Positions 48,287 through 55,508 of a DNA stretch of 64,000 nt are shown in pieces. The translations under genes and the position numbers were made by a program. The notes under the pieces were generated by a model that worked only from the letters and a program-made list of their open reading frames with translations, was not told the origin of the DNA and ran no database searches. This DNA is from an uncultured Eubacteriales bacterium (GTDB taxonomy: Bacteria > Bacillota > Clostridia > Peptostreptococcales > Anaerovoracaceae). The DNA lies in contig CACYPK010000009.1 of NCBI GenBank assembly GCA_902776285.1, forward strand, positions 1 to 64,000, written 5' to 3'. Within the stretch, counting starts at the first letter, position 1, and each line of letters begins with the position of its first letter.

Positions 48287-48767
48287 AGAGAAGATACAGA
48301 AAACCAATGCCATGAGGCTGCTTGATTCGGCAGGCCTTAAATACGAGATGGCTTCATATGATTATGACGAGTCCGACCTGTCAGGCGTACATGCGGCTGC
48401 TGAACTCGGCGTGTCTCCGGAGATAGTGTTCAAGACACTCGTCACAAGGGGAGACGGCAACGCGTTCTTCGTGTTTGTAATTCCCGTAGCTGAGTCGCTC
48501 GATCTCAAGAAAGCCGCGAAGGTATCCGGCAACAAGCGCATCGAGATGATACATGTAAAAGAGATACTCGATATCACCGGATATATCCGCGGAGGCTGCT
48601 CTCCTATAGGAATGAAAAAGGAATATCCGACTTATATAGATGAGACCGCTCAGCTGTATGAAAAGATCTACTTTTCCGCAGGGAAAAGGGGAGTGCAGAT
48701 AATACTGGATCCTGAGGACTTAGCCGGTGTGACCGGAGGGATATTCGCGGATCTTACAGAATTCTGA
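48279..48767 (+). CDS. ybaK: YbaK/EbsC-type Cys-tRNA(Pro)/Cys-tRNA deacylase
   Basis: The 162-aa YbaK-domain protein hydrolyses misacylated Cys-tRNA(Pro). It carries FKTLVTRGD (about 49), FVIPVAESLDLKKAAKVSG (about 64-82, with the conserved Lys) and GYIRGGCSPIGMKK (about 101). The frame is open from 48234, inside the VTT gene. I chose the ATG at 48279 because GGAGAGG lies 8 bases upstream and the protein then starts MAKEKIQKTNAMRLL as in the family. It is the last gene before a terminator. Confidence 0.92.
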   Translation: MAKEKIQKTNAMRLLDSAGLKYEMASYDYDESDLSGVHAAAELGVSPEIVFKTLVTRGDGNAFFVFVIPVAESLDLKKAAKVSGNKRIEMIHVKEILDITGYIRGGCSPIGMKKEYPTYIDETAQLYEKIYFSAGKRGVQIILDPEDLAGVTGGIFADLTEF

Positions 48768-48812
48768 CAGCGGCACTGATCCGGGGTCAATAAATAAAAT
48801 GTTGAAATTTCA

Positions 48813-48843
48813 GGGCTTTCCGTTCTTGCGGAGGGCCTTTCTT
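48813..48843 (+). terminator. Rho-independent terminator after ybaK
   Basis: GGGCTTTCCG pairs with CGGAGGGCCT across the loop TTCTTG, followed by TTTCTT. It closes the long miaA-ybaK transcript and insulates the SOS-type promoter that begins 20 bases downstream. Confidence 0.83.
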
Positions 48844-48862
48844 AATGTGTGATAATAAAACA

Positions 48863-48931
48863 GAACTTTTGTTCGGAAAAATGTTGACATGTATCGAACA
48901 AATGTTTATAATTCAAGCAGAACAAATGTTT
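48863..48931. promoter_or_regulatory. Three LexA (DinR)-type operator boxes
   Basis: Box 1 is GAACTTTTGTTC (48863-48874), a perfect GAAC-N4-GTTC. Boxes 2 (48896-48907) and 3 (48920-48931) both read GAACAAATGTTT, one base off the palindrome. Box 2 fills the promoter spacer, box 1 lies just upstream of the -35, and box 3 covers the start-site region. This layout would let LexA block RNA polymerase completely until DNA damage. No lexA gene is in the window, so the regulator's identity rests on the match to the known Gram-positive consensus. Confidence 0.88.
48884..48912 (+). promoter_or_regulatory. Full-consensus sigma-A promoter of the SOS-type gene
   Basis: TTGACA (48884-48889) and TATAAT (48907-48912) both match consensus perfectly, with a 17-base spacer. 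Such a strong promoter is typical of genes held off by a repressor. Transcription should start near 48919, about 48 bases before the ATG. Confidence 0.9.
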
Positions 48932-48966
48932 TAGATGTTTTGTCATTGAAGAAAACGGTGAACGAC

Positions 48967-49281
48967 ATGAAAGATAACAGAAGACATCATTACAGAATAG
49001 TTGATCCGGTCAGGTTCTTCCTGGCTGTTGTAATAAGCATCATGATACTTATCTTTGCGGGATACAGCGTAATAGGAGCCGCAAGGGTCCAGGCTGCTGC
49101 CATCCGCACATATACCCAGGTGACCATACAGGAAGGAGATAATCTCTGGAATCTGGTCAAGATGTACAATCCTGACTCGCATATCGATATAAGGGATGCC
49201 ATATATGACGTATATGAGATCAACGATATTGATGAGAGCGACATCAGGCCGGGGGAGAAGGTATTCATCCCTATCTATTAA
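48967..49281 (+). CDS. yneA: YneA-like SOS cell-division inhibitor (membrane anchor plus LysM)
   Basis: This 104-aa protein has a basic N-terminus (MKDNRRHHYRI), one membrane segment (about residues 19-42) and an extracellular LysM domain (about 53-102) with QEGDNLWNLVK and PGEKVFIPIY. Size, layout and triple LexA-box control match Bacillus YneA, a short-lived protein that delays septation during DNA damage. The open frame extends to an ATG at 48889, but that lies inside the -35 box, so the start must be the ATG at 48967. In Bacillus yneA is next to lexA; here it is not. Confidence 0.87.
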   Translation: MKDNRRHHYRIVDPVRFFLAVVISIMILIFAGYSVIGAARVQAAAIRTYTQVTIQEGDNLWNLVKMYNPDSHIDIRDAIYDVYEINDIDESDIRPGEKVFIPIY

Positions 49282-49336
49282 ATCGCTAGCATCATATGTC
49301 TCCCTGACGTATGTCTAGAAGTGTGTTTTATTGACA

Positions 49337-49386
49337 GATCCGAAGCAATGACAGTCACTTGTATCCCGGCAGTCATGCTTCGGATC
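49337..49386. repeat. Long inverted repeat downstream of yneA
   Basis: The left arm 49337-49352 (GATCCGAAGCAATGAC) pairs with the right arm 49372-49386 (GTCATGCTTCGGATC), giving 15 pairs with one bulged A and a 19-base loop. No T-run follows, so a simple terminator is doubtful. It may protect the 3' end of the yneA message or be a small RNA hairpin. Confidence 0.7.
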
Positions 49387-49582
49387 TTCAATTGTATTGA
49401 AACGCAAATTCCTGAATAGAATAATCAAACGCCTGCAATTGTAACCCTTCGCGAAACTTACGAAACTATGTAAACCGTTAAGTAAAAACAAATTTGAGGG
49501 GTGTTTTTTGTGCAAAATACAAATTGTATCGGAAAAGATACAAAAAACCGTGATTGTGGATACAGTTTTTTATAATATGCGT

Positions 49583-49612
49583 TTGAAAACGATTTCACAA
49601 AAATCTTATAAT
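49583..49612 (+). promoter_or_regulatory. Probable sigma-A promoter of the surface-structure locus
   Basis: TTGAAA (49583-49588) and TATAAT (49607-49612) are separated by 18 bases. It lies about 97 bases upstream of the coiled-coil gene and would drive that gene and signal peptidase I. Confidence 0.65.
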
Positions 49613-49708
49613 ATATAAAGAATATATTATGTATAAGGGGTAGTGTGGCTTAGTGTAAACTCTTCACTAGCATATATGTATTTTACTGTCGTGAAAAAGG
49701 ACCTGAAC

Positions 49709-50020
49709 ATGTCTAGAGCGGAACGTACAAAAAAAGAAAACTCGCCTGAAAACGATCTTTCAAAACTCAAAAAGAAAGACCTGCTTGAGATAATGCTCAG
49801 GCAGGGAGAAGAGATCGACTCCCTCAGGGCGCAGGTATCCGAACTTCAGGCAAAACTTGACAACAGAGATTTTGAGCTCAGCAAGATAGGCAATATAGCG
49901 GAAGCGTCACTTGTGGTCACCAATGTATTTGAAGAAGCTCAGAAAGCCGCTGTTATCTATCTGAGAAATGTCAAGCGCATAGCTGAGCAGAATGCCGATG
50001 ATACAGGGAGCCGCAAATGA
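49709..50020 (+). CDS. Small coiled-coil protein, unknown function
   Basis: This is a 103-aa soluble protein without signal peptide. A charged N-terminus (MSRAERTKKENSPEND) is followed by a coiled coil (about 19-56: KKKDLLEIMLRQGEEIDSLRAQ, then VSELQAKLDNRDFEL as seen) and an amphipathic helical tail. The frame opens at 49643, but the ATG at 49709 is preferred because AAAAAGG lies 8 bases before it. I do not recognise a named family. Similar small coiled-coil proteins are found beside signal peptidases in Clostridia. It overlaps the peptidase gene by 4 bases (ATGA), suggesting a functional link. Confidence 0.78.
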   Translation: MSRAERTKKENSPENDLSKLKKKDLLEIMLRQGEEIDSLRAQVSELQAKLDNRDFELSKIGNIAEASLVVTNVFEEAQKAAVIYLRNVKRIAEQNADDTGSRK

Positions 50021-50616
50021 GGACCGACCCCGCACAAAACAAAGAAATGATCGCGCTCCCGGAGACTCCCGAGATACGCGAGGCCTACGAGAAGGTTTCC
50101 TATCTTGACAGGCTCAGAAAGTCGATTATCAGTACCACGAACATCCTGATAGTAGTGGCCGCGCTGGCGATACTGGTGGCGATGCTGTTCCTGCCGGTAC
50201 TGCGCATATACGGAGAGTCCATGAACGCCACGCTGAAGAGCGGAGAACTGGTAGTATCGGTAAAAGGATCGAAGTTCAAGACAGGGGATATCGTAGCTTT
50301 CTACTATAATAATAACATCCTCGTTAAACGCGTCATGGCCAACTCCGGCGACTGGATCGATATCGATCTTGACGGCAACGTATACGTCAATCAGCAGCTC
50401 GTAGACGAACCGTACCTGACGGAAAAGGCATTCGGCGAACCGGACATAGATTTTCCTTATCAGGTGCCTGATGAAAGAGTATTCGTGCTGGGAGACAACC
50501 GAAGCGTGTCCATAGACTCAAGGCACAGGGCCGTCGGATGCGTGACGTCTGAACAGATAGTAGGAAAGATAGTATTCAGGATCTGGCCGCTTACAAGGAT
50601 AGGGCCGGTCCACTGA
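50017..50616 (+). CDS. lepB: Signal peptidase I
   Basis: The 199-aa type I signal peptidase has one N-terminal membrane helix (about 42-63), nucleophile Ser68 in GESMN, general-base Lys104 in LVKRVMA, and the conserved GDNRSVSIDSR motif (about 165). The Lys makes it the prokaryotic Ser-Lys type, not the SipW type that has His. Its place directly before the pilin locus suggests it processes these secreted subunits, as dedicated peptidases do in some pilus islands. It is coupled to the coiled-coil gene by a 4-base overlap. Confidence 0.93.
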   Translation: MRTDPAQNKEMIALPETPEIREAYEKVSYLDRLRKSIISTTNILIVVAALAILVAMLFLPVLRIYGESMNATLKSGELVVSVKGSKFKTGDIVAFYYNNNILVKRVMANSGDWIDIDLDGNVYVNQQLVDEPYLTEKAFGEPDIDFPYQVPDERVFVLGDNRSVSIDSRHRAVGCVTSEQIVGKIVFRIWPLTRIGPVH

Positions 50617-50632
50617 ATGTCAAAAAAAGTGT

Positions 50633-50850
50633 CGTCAGATGACGGTAACTGTGACTGCACAGTTGCTACCATAAATATAAGTATGATGGCATATATCAGG
50701 CTTTGGTCAAAACTCCGCAGACTCTGAGGGGAGGCCTGCGGGTAATGATACCCGGGCTGCCGAGGGTAAGAGGCAGCGCAAAAACAATTTTGCCCTTCGG
50801 GGCATGAACTATGGCCGCGAGGCCATTAAACAAAATGGGCCGATTGGCCA
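50633..50850 (+). ncRNA. Hairpin-rich 5' leader of the pilin gene, unassigned class
   Basis: The 272 bases between lepB and the pilin gene hold a string of hairpins: CGTC-AGAT-GACG (50633-50644), a 9-bp stem (50645-50666), CGGGTA-ATGA-TACCCG (50739-50754), GCTGCC/GGCAGC (50756-50777), TGCCC-TTCG-GGGCA (50791-50804), ATGGCC-GCGA-GGCCAT (50811-50826) and a GGCC-GATT-GGCC stem (50836-50850). CCGCAG (50715-50720) can instead pair with CTGCGG (50736-50741), competing with the CGGGTA stem. The UUCG and GCGA tetraloops imply a selected RNA fold. I could not match it to any riboswitch I know. A TATAAG at 50676 may be part of a weak promoter. Confidence 0.6.
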
Positions 50851-50888
50851 TAGTAATATGCCTGATGAGGGCAGAAAGGAAGGTTTTT

Positions 50889-52346
50889 ATGAAACACATT
50901 AAAAAAGTTGTAACTCTGTTTCTGACTTTTGCGATGGTGCTGGCAATGAGCGTTTCAGTATTCGCTGCTGGTAATCATACTGTAACAGCTCCATCCGATA
51001 GGGCTAACCACACTTATCAGATCTATCAGGTGTTTACCGGTGACGCTGACGGCAACGCACTGACAAACCTGAAATATGGCTTAAATGCTGTGGGAGAAAC
51101 AGGAAAAGTAGTAAGCCAGGCTGATATGGAGAAGTTAAAAACAATTGAGGGGAAAACATATGCTGATGATCAGGCTAAGATTGCCGATTTAACTCAATTT
51201 GTAAATTTAACTGGCACACCAATTGCCGAAATCGGTAAGGGAAAAGAAGCATCTGCATCGTTAGCTGAAGGTTACTATATCATCAAGGATACAGATAACT
51301 CCCTTCAGGATCCTGACACGTATACACTATATATGTTTAAAGTTCTGAAAGATGACCTTACATTAGAGCCGAAGGATTCAACGACTGAATCTGATAAAAC
51401 TATCGGTGATTCTGCCAAGATCACAGACACAGATATCGGTAAGGATGTGCCGTACACTCTGACAGTTAAGCTTCCGGCGAACTATGCGGATTACAAGGAT
51501 TTCTATCTGAACTTCGTCGATGATATGTCAAAGGGCCTCACCTACAATGGCGACGCCAAAATCTTCTACGGAGCTTCTGATACAGAAGGAACAGCTATAA
51601 ACTTCGCTGCTGTTTCCGGAACATCTTATACAGGTGGTCAGAAGTACGAGTATAAGATTGCCGATCTCAAATCCGTTGATAACGATTTTGCTAAAGCTTT
51701 AAAGGGCGGAGATGTCGTAAAGGTCACCTATACTGCAAAAGTCAACAACAACGCTGTAATTGGCGAAGCCGGAAATCCTAACAAGTTCCACGTTGATTAC
51801 TCAAACAATCCGAATCAGACAGGTGATGGAAACCCTGGACACACACCGGATGACACAACTATCGTTCTGACATTCAAGACAATCCTCAACAAGGTTGACG
51901 GCGATGGCAACGCACTTACAGGAGCTGACTTCAAGCTTGAAAAGAAAGCTGATGATGGTACTTGGGTTGTAGTTGACAGAAAAGAAGGAACATCTGCAGG
52001 TTCTCAGTTCTCATTCAATGGTCTTGGGCAGGGAGAATACCAGCTTACAGAGACTGCAGTCCCTACCGGCTATAATGAGATGGATCCTAATCCATTAACT
52101 TTCACAATCAGTGCTGAATATAGTATCGAAGGAGATAAAGCTACAGTGTCATCACTTACTGGCACGGCATTAGAGTTTACATCGGACACAGAAGCTGGAA
52201 CACTGACTGCTGACATTGAGAACAATTCCGGCGCCACACTTCCTTCGACAGGTGGTATCGGTACGGTCATCTTCTATGTATTCGGTTCACTGCTCGTGAT
52301 CGGATGCGGAATCGTTCTTATCTCCAGAAAGAGAACGAACAACTAA
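50889..52346 (+). CDS. LPXTG-anchored major pilin (SpaH/EbpB-type, isopeptide domains)
   Basis: The 485-aa protein has a Sec signal peptide (cut after SVFA, about residue 26) and a fimbrial D2 isopeptide domain with VPYTLTVKLPANY and FVDDMSKGLTYNG. The backbone-pilin block HVDYSNNPNQ follows, then a SpaA-type domain LNKVDGDGNALTGADFKLEK with the E-box YQLTETAVPTGY, and a sorting signal LPSTGG, membrane segment and RKRTNN tail. It is probably the shaft subunit polymerised by the next gene's sortase. The ATG at 50889 follows AAAGGAAGG; an upstream frame from 50811 lacks a signal peptide and runs through leader hairpins. Codon use is more A+T-rich than neighbours. Confidence 0.93.
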   Translation: MKHIKKVVTLFLTFAMVLAMSVSVFAAGNHTVTAPSDRANHTYQIYQVFTGDADGNALTNLKYGLNAVGETGKVVSQADMEKLKTIEGKTYADDQAKIADLTQFVNLTGTPIAEIGKGKEASASLAEGYYIIKDTDNSLQDPDTYTLYMFKVLKDDLTLEPKDSTTESDKTIGDSAKITDTDIGKDVPYTLTVKLPANYADYKDFYLNFVDDMSKGLTYNGDAKIFYGASDTEGTAINFAAVSGTSYTGGQKYEYKIADLKSVDNDFAKALKGGDVVKVTYTAKVNNNAVIGEAGNPNKFHVDYSNNPNQTGDGNPGHTPDDTTIVLTFKTILNKVDGDGNALTGADFKLEKKADDGTWVVVDRKEGTSAGSQFSFNGLGQGEYQLTETAVPTGYNEMDPNPLTFTISAEYSIEGDKATVSSLTGTALEFTSDTEAGTLTADIENNSGATLPSTGGIGTVIFYVFGSLLVIGCGIVLISRKRTNN

Positions 52347-52358
52347 GCATCATTCTAT

Positions 52359-52433
52359 GAAGATATCTGATATCGATATCTTCAGGTAGGAAGAGGACTT
52401 CGGTGGAGCGGGGTCCGCGGCTCCGCTCCACCG
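52359..52433. repeat. Two strong hairpins after the pilin stop
   Basis: GAAGATATC and GATATCTTC (52359-52383) form a 9-bp stem, extended to 10 by the flanking T-A pair. CGGTGGAGCGG and CCGCTCCACCG (52401-52433) form a perfect 11-bp stem with an 11-base loop containing CGCGG. Neither is followed by a T-run. They probably protect the pilin mRNA 3' end. The second resembles the 39597-39622 hairpin in loop sequence. Confidence 0.7.
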
Positions 52434-52456
52434 CAAACGCGCTTAGCCGGCGCGAG

Positions 52457-52490
52457 ATGAATGGGGAATATCCCCTCACTCATTTTTCTT
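52457..52490 (+). terminator. Rho-independent terminator between pilin and sortase genes
   Basis: GGGGA-ATA-TCCCC, extended outwards by ATGA/TCAT pairs, is followed by TTTTTCTT at 52483-52490. Partial readthrough would give much pilin mRNA and little sortase mRNA. No convincing promoter is seen between here and the sortase start. Confidence 0.75.
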
Positions 52491-52623
52491 CATTTATCTA
52501 ATACGGCTTATTTGCAGAATGCCCTGTACGGGCCTGCGGTTTCTGATCGGTCTATCAGGGACGGATCAGGCTGGATCAGTTTCCGGAATTTCGTACAAAG
52601 GCAAAAGGAAAAGTTATCAGGTA

Positions 52624-53505
52624 ATGAAAGCATGGATACGTAAGAATCTCGTAACAGTATTGATGGCGGCAGGAATGGCTGTCGGCGTCTTCCTGCTAGC
52701 ATATCCTTCTGTAGCTAATTACTGGAATTCATTTCACCAAACGCGCGCGATAGCTTCCTATACCGAGGCTGTCAGCCATATGAGCAAGGATGAATATGAT
52801 TCCGTTATGAAGGAAGCAAGGGACTATAATAAGCGGCTTGCTGAAACAGGGATGCGATGGTCAATGACGGATGCTGAACTGGCGGAGTACAACAACACTT
52901 TAACGATAAAAGGCTCACAGATCATAGGCTTTGTAAGTATTCCCAAGTTCCATGTCCGTTGCCCTATATATCACGGTACCGATGAGGCGATCCTTCAGGT
53001 AGCCATCGGGCATCTGGAACCATCATCGCTTCCGGTAGGAGGGGAGAGCACCCACTGTCTTATATCCGGACACAGGGGTCTTCCGTCGGCCAGGCTTTTC
53101 ACAGACATCGTCAAGATGAAGGAAGGCGACACCTGGACCATATCGGTCCTCAACGAGACGCTGACATATGAGTGCGACCAGATAAGAACGGTCCTTCCGG
53201 ATGACCTGTCAGATCTACAGATCATAGAAGGCGAAGATCTTTGCACACTTATTACTTGTACGCCATACGGAGTCAATACTCACAGGTTGCTTGTCAGAGG
53301 ACACCGAATACCAAATGTTAATGGAACAGCGGATATCACGGCGGACGGCATACAGATCGAGCCGATATACATAGCCCCGGTCCTCGCAGTACCGTCGATA
53401 ATACTGCTGCTTATACTACTATTTATATCTACGAGAAGAGCAAAACGTTTCAACTCAGAAGACTTTAAAAAGCTATACCTTGAAGAAAAGGGACTCGGAA
53501 AATGA
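52624..53505 (+). CDS. srtC: Class C (pilin-polymerising) sortase
   Basis: This is a 293-aa sortase with an N-terminal membrane segment (about 13-32) and a C-terminal one (about 249-269), the usual class C layout. The catalytic triad is intact: His150 in SGHRGLP, Cys212 in TCTPYG and Arg221 in HRLLVRG. A lid-type segment precedes the core (MRWSMTDAELAEYN). It should join pilin subunits through their LPSTG signals. The frame is open from 52519, but the ATG at 52624 gives a normal membrane-anchor start. It overlaps the next gene by 4 bases. Confidence 0.94.
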   Translation: MKAWIRKNLVTVLMAAGMAVGVFLLAYPSVANYWNSFHQTRAIASYTEAVSHMSKDEYDSVMKEARDYNKRLAETGMRWSMTDAELAEYNNTLTIKGSQIIGFVSIPKFHVRCPIYHGTDEAILQVAIGHLEPSSLPVGGESTHCLISGHRGLPSARLFTDIVKMKEGDTWTISVLNETLTYECDQIRTVLPDDLSDLQIIEGEDLCTLITCTPYGVNTHRLLVRGHRIPNVNGTADITADGIQIEPIYIAPVLAVPSIILLLILLFISTRRAKRFNSEDFKKLYLEEKGLGK

Positions 53506-54983
53506 AAACGAGAAAACGACTAATCAAAAAAACGCTGTTAGTAGCTGTGCTGACCCTGCTGTTGGCGGGTCTGGCATGTCTGCCTCAAATGCAATCGTAC
53601 GCGGGCGGTACCGTTACGGTTAATGTCGGCAATCAGGATTCCTGGCAATCCGGCACGGAGTTCACGTTTGAACTGTACAAGGTTGGCGAATACGGTCATG
53701 ACGCAAATGGAAAGGTGATCTTCAACCTCGATGACAAGTATGCCGACGCCGGAGTTTCACAGAAACTTGCTACAGCTTCCAGTTATGATCAGGGGACGAC
53801 ATCTGACAAGGACTGGAGTCAGGATTGGCTTGATACGGCGAACACTCTGGCCACATACATCAACAGTATGAGTTCAGGCAAACCTGAAGCGCAGACCGCA
53901 ACGGCAACTTTCGGTGATGACGGAAAAGCTTCGTTCAATATCACCGTTAACAAAGGAAACGGCCTCTATCTTCTTGTAGGAAGGTCAAAAGAGATAGGTG
54001 GCAAGCTCTGGACGCCTCAGCCGATGTTCGTCAGCGTTCTCGATGACGATAAGACCATCACTTTTGACAACTCCCTCGGAGTAAAGATGATCTCAAGAGA
54101 CATCGTGTTTGACCACAATGTTGTAAAGATGTGGGAAGGTGATGGAGACGTATCCGATTACGTAAGACCTGCTAAAGTCGCAGTAAAGATAATGTATGGA
54201 TCGACTCTTGTCGATACTGTTATCCTCGATAAAGAAAGCGGCTACTCATTCAGCTGGAAACATAAAGTTCATTACAGCTCCGGTGCCGACGCCGCAGCAT
54301 CAACTGATGACGAGGTAGTAAGCATTGATTACATAATAAATGCAGATGGTACCGAAACCGTAAAGAAGAACTTCAAGCCTGTTGCCGGAGACGCGGGCTG
54401 GAGTGTGGTAGAGATCAGGGACGAGGACGAAATACCTGACGCTGACGCTAAAAAGCAGGCACCGATGCTCCGCAGTTATAACACTACGTACCTGCCGCAG
54501 CAGGTCACTGACGAAACTGAGTCATTCACCATTACCAATGAGTATGTCAGCAAGATGCTTAAGCTTAAGAAAACCATCGACGGTTATGTCGATGACGGGC
54601 AGAATGTAGCGTTCTCATTCAAGATCGTAGGCAGGGACTCAAATGATAAAGTAATCTACACCAACCATATCGGAATATCCTTCGAGAAAAATGAGGGTGT
54701 GACAAAAGAGGCCGTGCTGAACAACATTCCGGTCGCTGTCGAGACGATAGAAGTTACCGAAGAGTATTCCGGCAACTACGTGCAGGATGGTGATATTGTG
54801 ATAACCGATATTACCAAGACTGACTCAGATGGAGAAACGACCTATGTAGTTGGATGGCAGGCTGAAGCAAATAACAAACATAGCGGTCACGGACCTGGCG
54901 GAGGCGTCGTCAACAAGTACGAACACGGACAGGGTCCGGTACAGGACGGCGGCTCGGAGCCGGCAGAAGAAGATAACGACTAA
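53502..54983 (+). CDS. Secreted Cna-B-type pilus subunit lacking a sorting signal
   Basis: The 493-aa protein has a signal peptide (cut after QSYA, about residue 34), a pilin-like N-terminal domain (TEFTFELYKVGEYGHD) and a Cna-B domain (about 200-330; VKMWEGDGDVSDYVRPAKVAV, cut here to VRPAKVAVKIMYG). A further beta-rich domain (MLKLKKTIDGYVDDGQNVAF) and a His/Gly/Glu-rich tail ending AEEDND follow. No LPXTG motif, membrane segment or basic tail is present, and the next gene's ribosome site follows directly, so no C-terminus was lost by a nearby frameshift. It may be an accessory or tip subunit held non-covalently or by another route. Confidence 0.8.
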   Translation: MKTRKRLIKKTLLVAVLTLLLAGLACLPQMQSYAGGTVTVNVGNQDSWQSGTEFTFELYKVGEYGHDANGKVIFNLDDKYADAGVSQKLATASSYDQGTTSDKDWSQDWLDTANTLATYINSMSSGKPEAQTATATFGDDGKASFNITVNKGNGLYLLVGRSKEIGGKLWTPQPMFVSVLDDDKTITFDNSLGVKMISRDIVFDHNVVKMWEGDGDVSDYVRPAKVAVKIMYGSTLVDTVILDKESGYSFSWKHKVHYSSGADAAASTDDEVVSIDYIINADGTETVKKNFKPVAGDAGWSVVEIRDEDEIPDADAKKQAPMLRSYNTTYLPQQVTDETESFTITNEYVSKMLKLKKTIDGYVDDGQNVAFSFKIVGRDSNDKVIYTNHIGISFEKNEGVTKEAVLNNIPVAVETIEVTEEYSGNYVQDGDIVITDITKTDSDGETTYVVGWQAEANNKHSGHGPGGGVVNKYEHGQGPVQDGGSEPAEEDND

Positions 54984-55004
54984 CAGACACGGGAGGAAGC
55001 GACA

Positions 55005-55496
55005 ATGAGAAACAAAAGGAAACTGGTCATAGCGCTGAGCCTCATACTGTGTCTTACGGCAAGCGTGGGATTTACCATGGCTTACTTTACAGACTATGAG
55101 AATGCAAAGGGCGGCGCTGTGGTCAAACTTAGCGGACAAACAGAGGTCGATGAGGAGTTTGATGGCAATAATAAAGAAGTCACCATCAAGAACACAGGCG
55201 ACACCGATATGGTTGTGCGTCTCAAAGTATTTGGTGATGAAAACCACATGACCATGAACTCCACCGGTAATACCGACTGGCTGGAAGGTACGGACGGCTT
55301 CTGGTACTACAAGAAAGTTTTACCTGCCGGTGCTGAAGCGTCCATGTTCAAGGTAGAGGTAAACGGAGAGATCGATCCGGGTGATCCGATCGACTTTGAG
55401 ATCACTGTCGTGCATGAGTCTCAGAGAGTCACTTATGACGGTGACAAGGTAGCTGTCCCTGAAGGATGGAAGATAGATTCCATCAGCGATAAGTAG
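55005..55496 (+). CDS. Small secreted TasA/camelysin-like protein with SipW-type N-terminus
   Basis: The 163-aa protein starts with a basic, hydrophobic signal whose end reads VGFTMAYFTD (residues 21-30). The AYFTD-type junction is typical of SipW-processed TasA/camelysin relatives. A beta-rich domain follows with VTIKNTGDTDMVVRLKVFGDE, the common 'conditions on mean and residue' pattern of this group. TasA-type proteins form biofilm fibres. No SipW gene is in the window; only the Lys-type signal peptidase is. The GGGAGGAAG ribosome site and 21-base spacing place it in the pilus operon. Confidence 0.72.
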   Translation: MRNKRKLVIALSLILCLTASVGFTMAYFTDYENAKGGAVVKLSGQTEVDEEFDGNNKEVTIKNTGDTDMVVRLKVFGDENHMTMNSTGNTDWLEGTDGFWYYKKVLPAGAEASMFKVEVNGEIDPGDPIDFEITVVHESQRVTYDGDKVAVPEGWKIDSISDK

Positions 55497-55508
55497 GGAG
55501 GTGACGGC

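Larger units (their letters stand above)
49282..49708. other. 427-base A+T-rich intergenic region
   Basis: There is no convincing gene here. It contains a long inverted repeat (49337-49386), a smaller hairpin GTATC-GGAAAA-GATAC near 49527, and a promoter at 49583-49612. The A+T content is visibly higher than in the flanking genes. A short antisense frame inside has no ribosome site or family resemblance. Confidence 0.7.

Noticed and set aside
48889-48966. Upstream ATG extending the YneA-like protein by 26 residues
   Set aside because: The ATG falls in the -35 box of a consensus promoter and the added stretch is made of the operator boxes, so it cannot be in the mRNA.
50017-50616. SipW-type signal peptidase dedicated to TasA-like proteins
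   Set aside because: It has the catalytic Lys104 of ordinary signal peptidase I, whereas SipW-type enzymes use His.
50633-50850. c-di-GMP or other known riboswitch in the pilin leader
   Set aside because: The conserved bases of the classes I know are absent; I kept it only as an unassigned structured leader.
50862-50880. CTGATGA followed by GAAA, reminiscent of a hammerhead ribozyme core
   Set aside because: No stem II closes between the two motifs and no partner stems I/III or cleavage triplet are found; probably chance.
50811-50888. Upstream in-frame start for the major pilin
   Set aside because: It would place 26 residues before the signal peptide and run through two perfect hairpins; the ATG at 50889 has a proper ribosome site and signal sequence.
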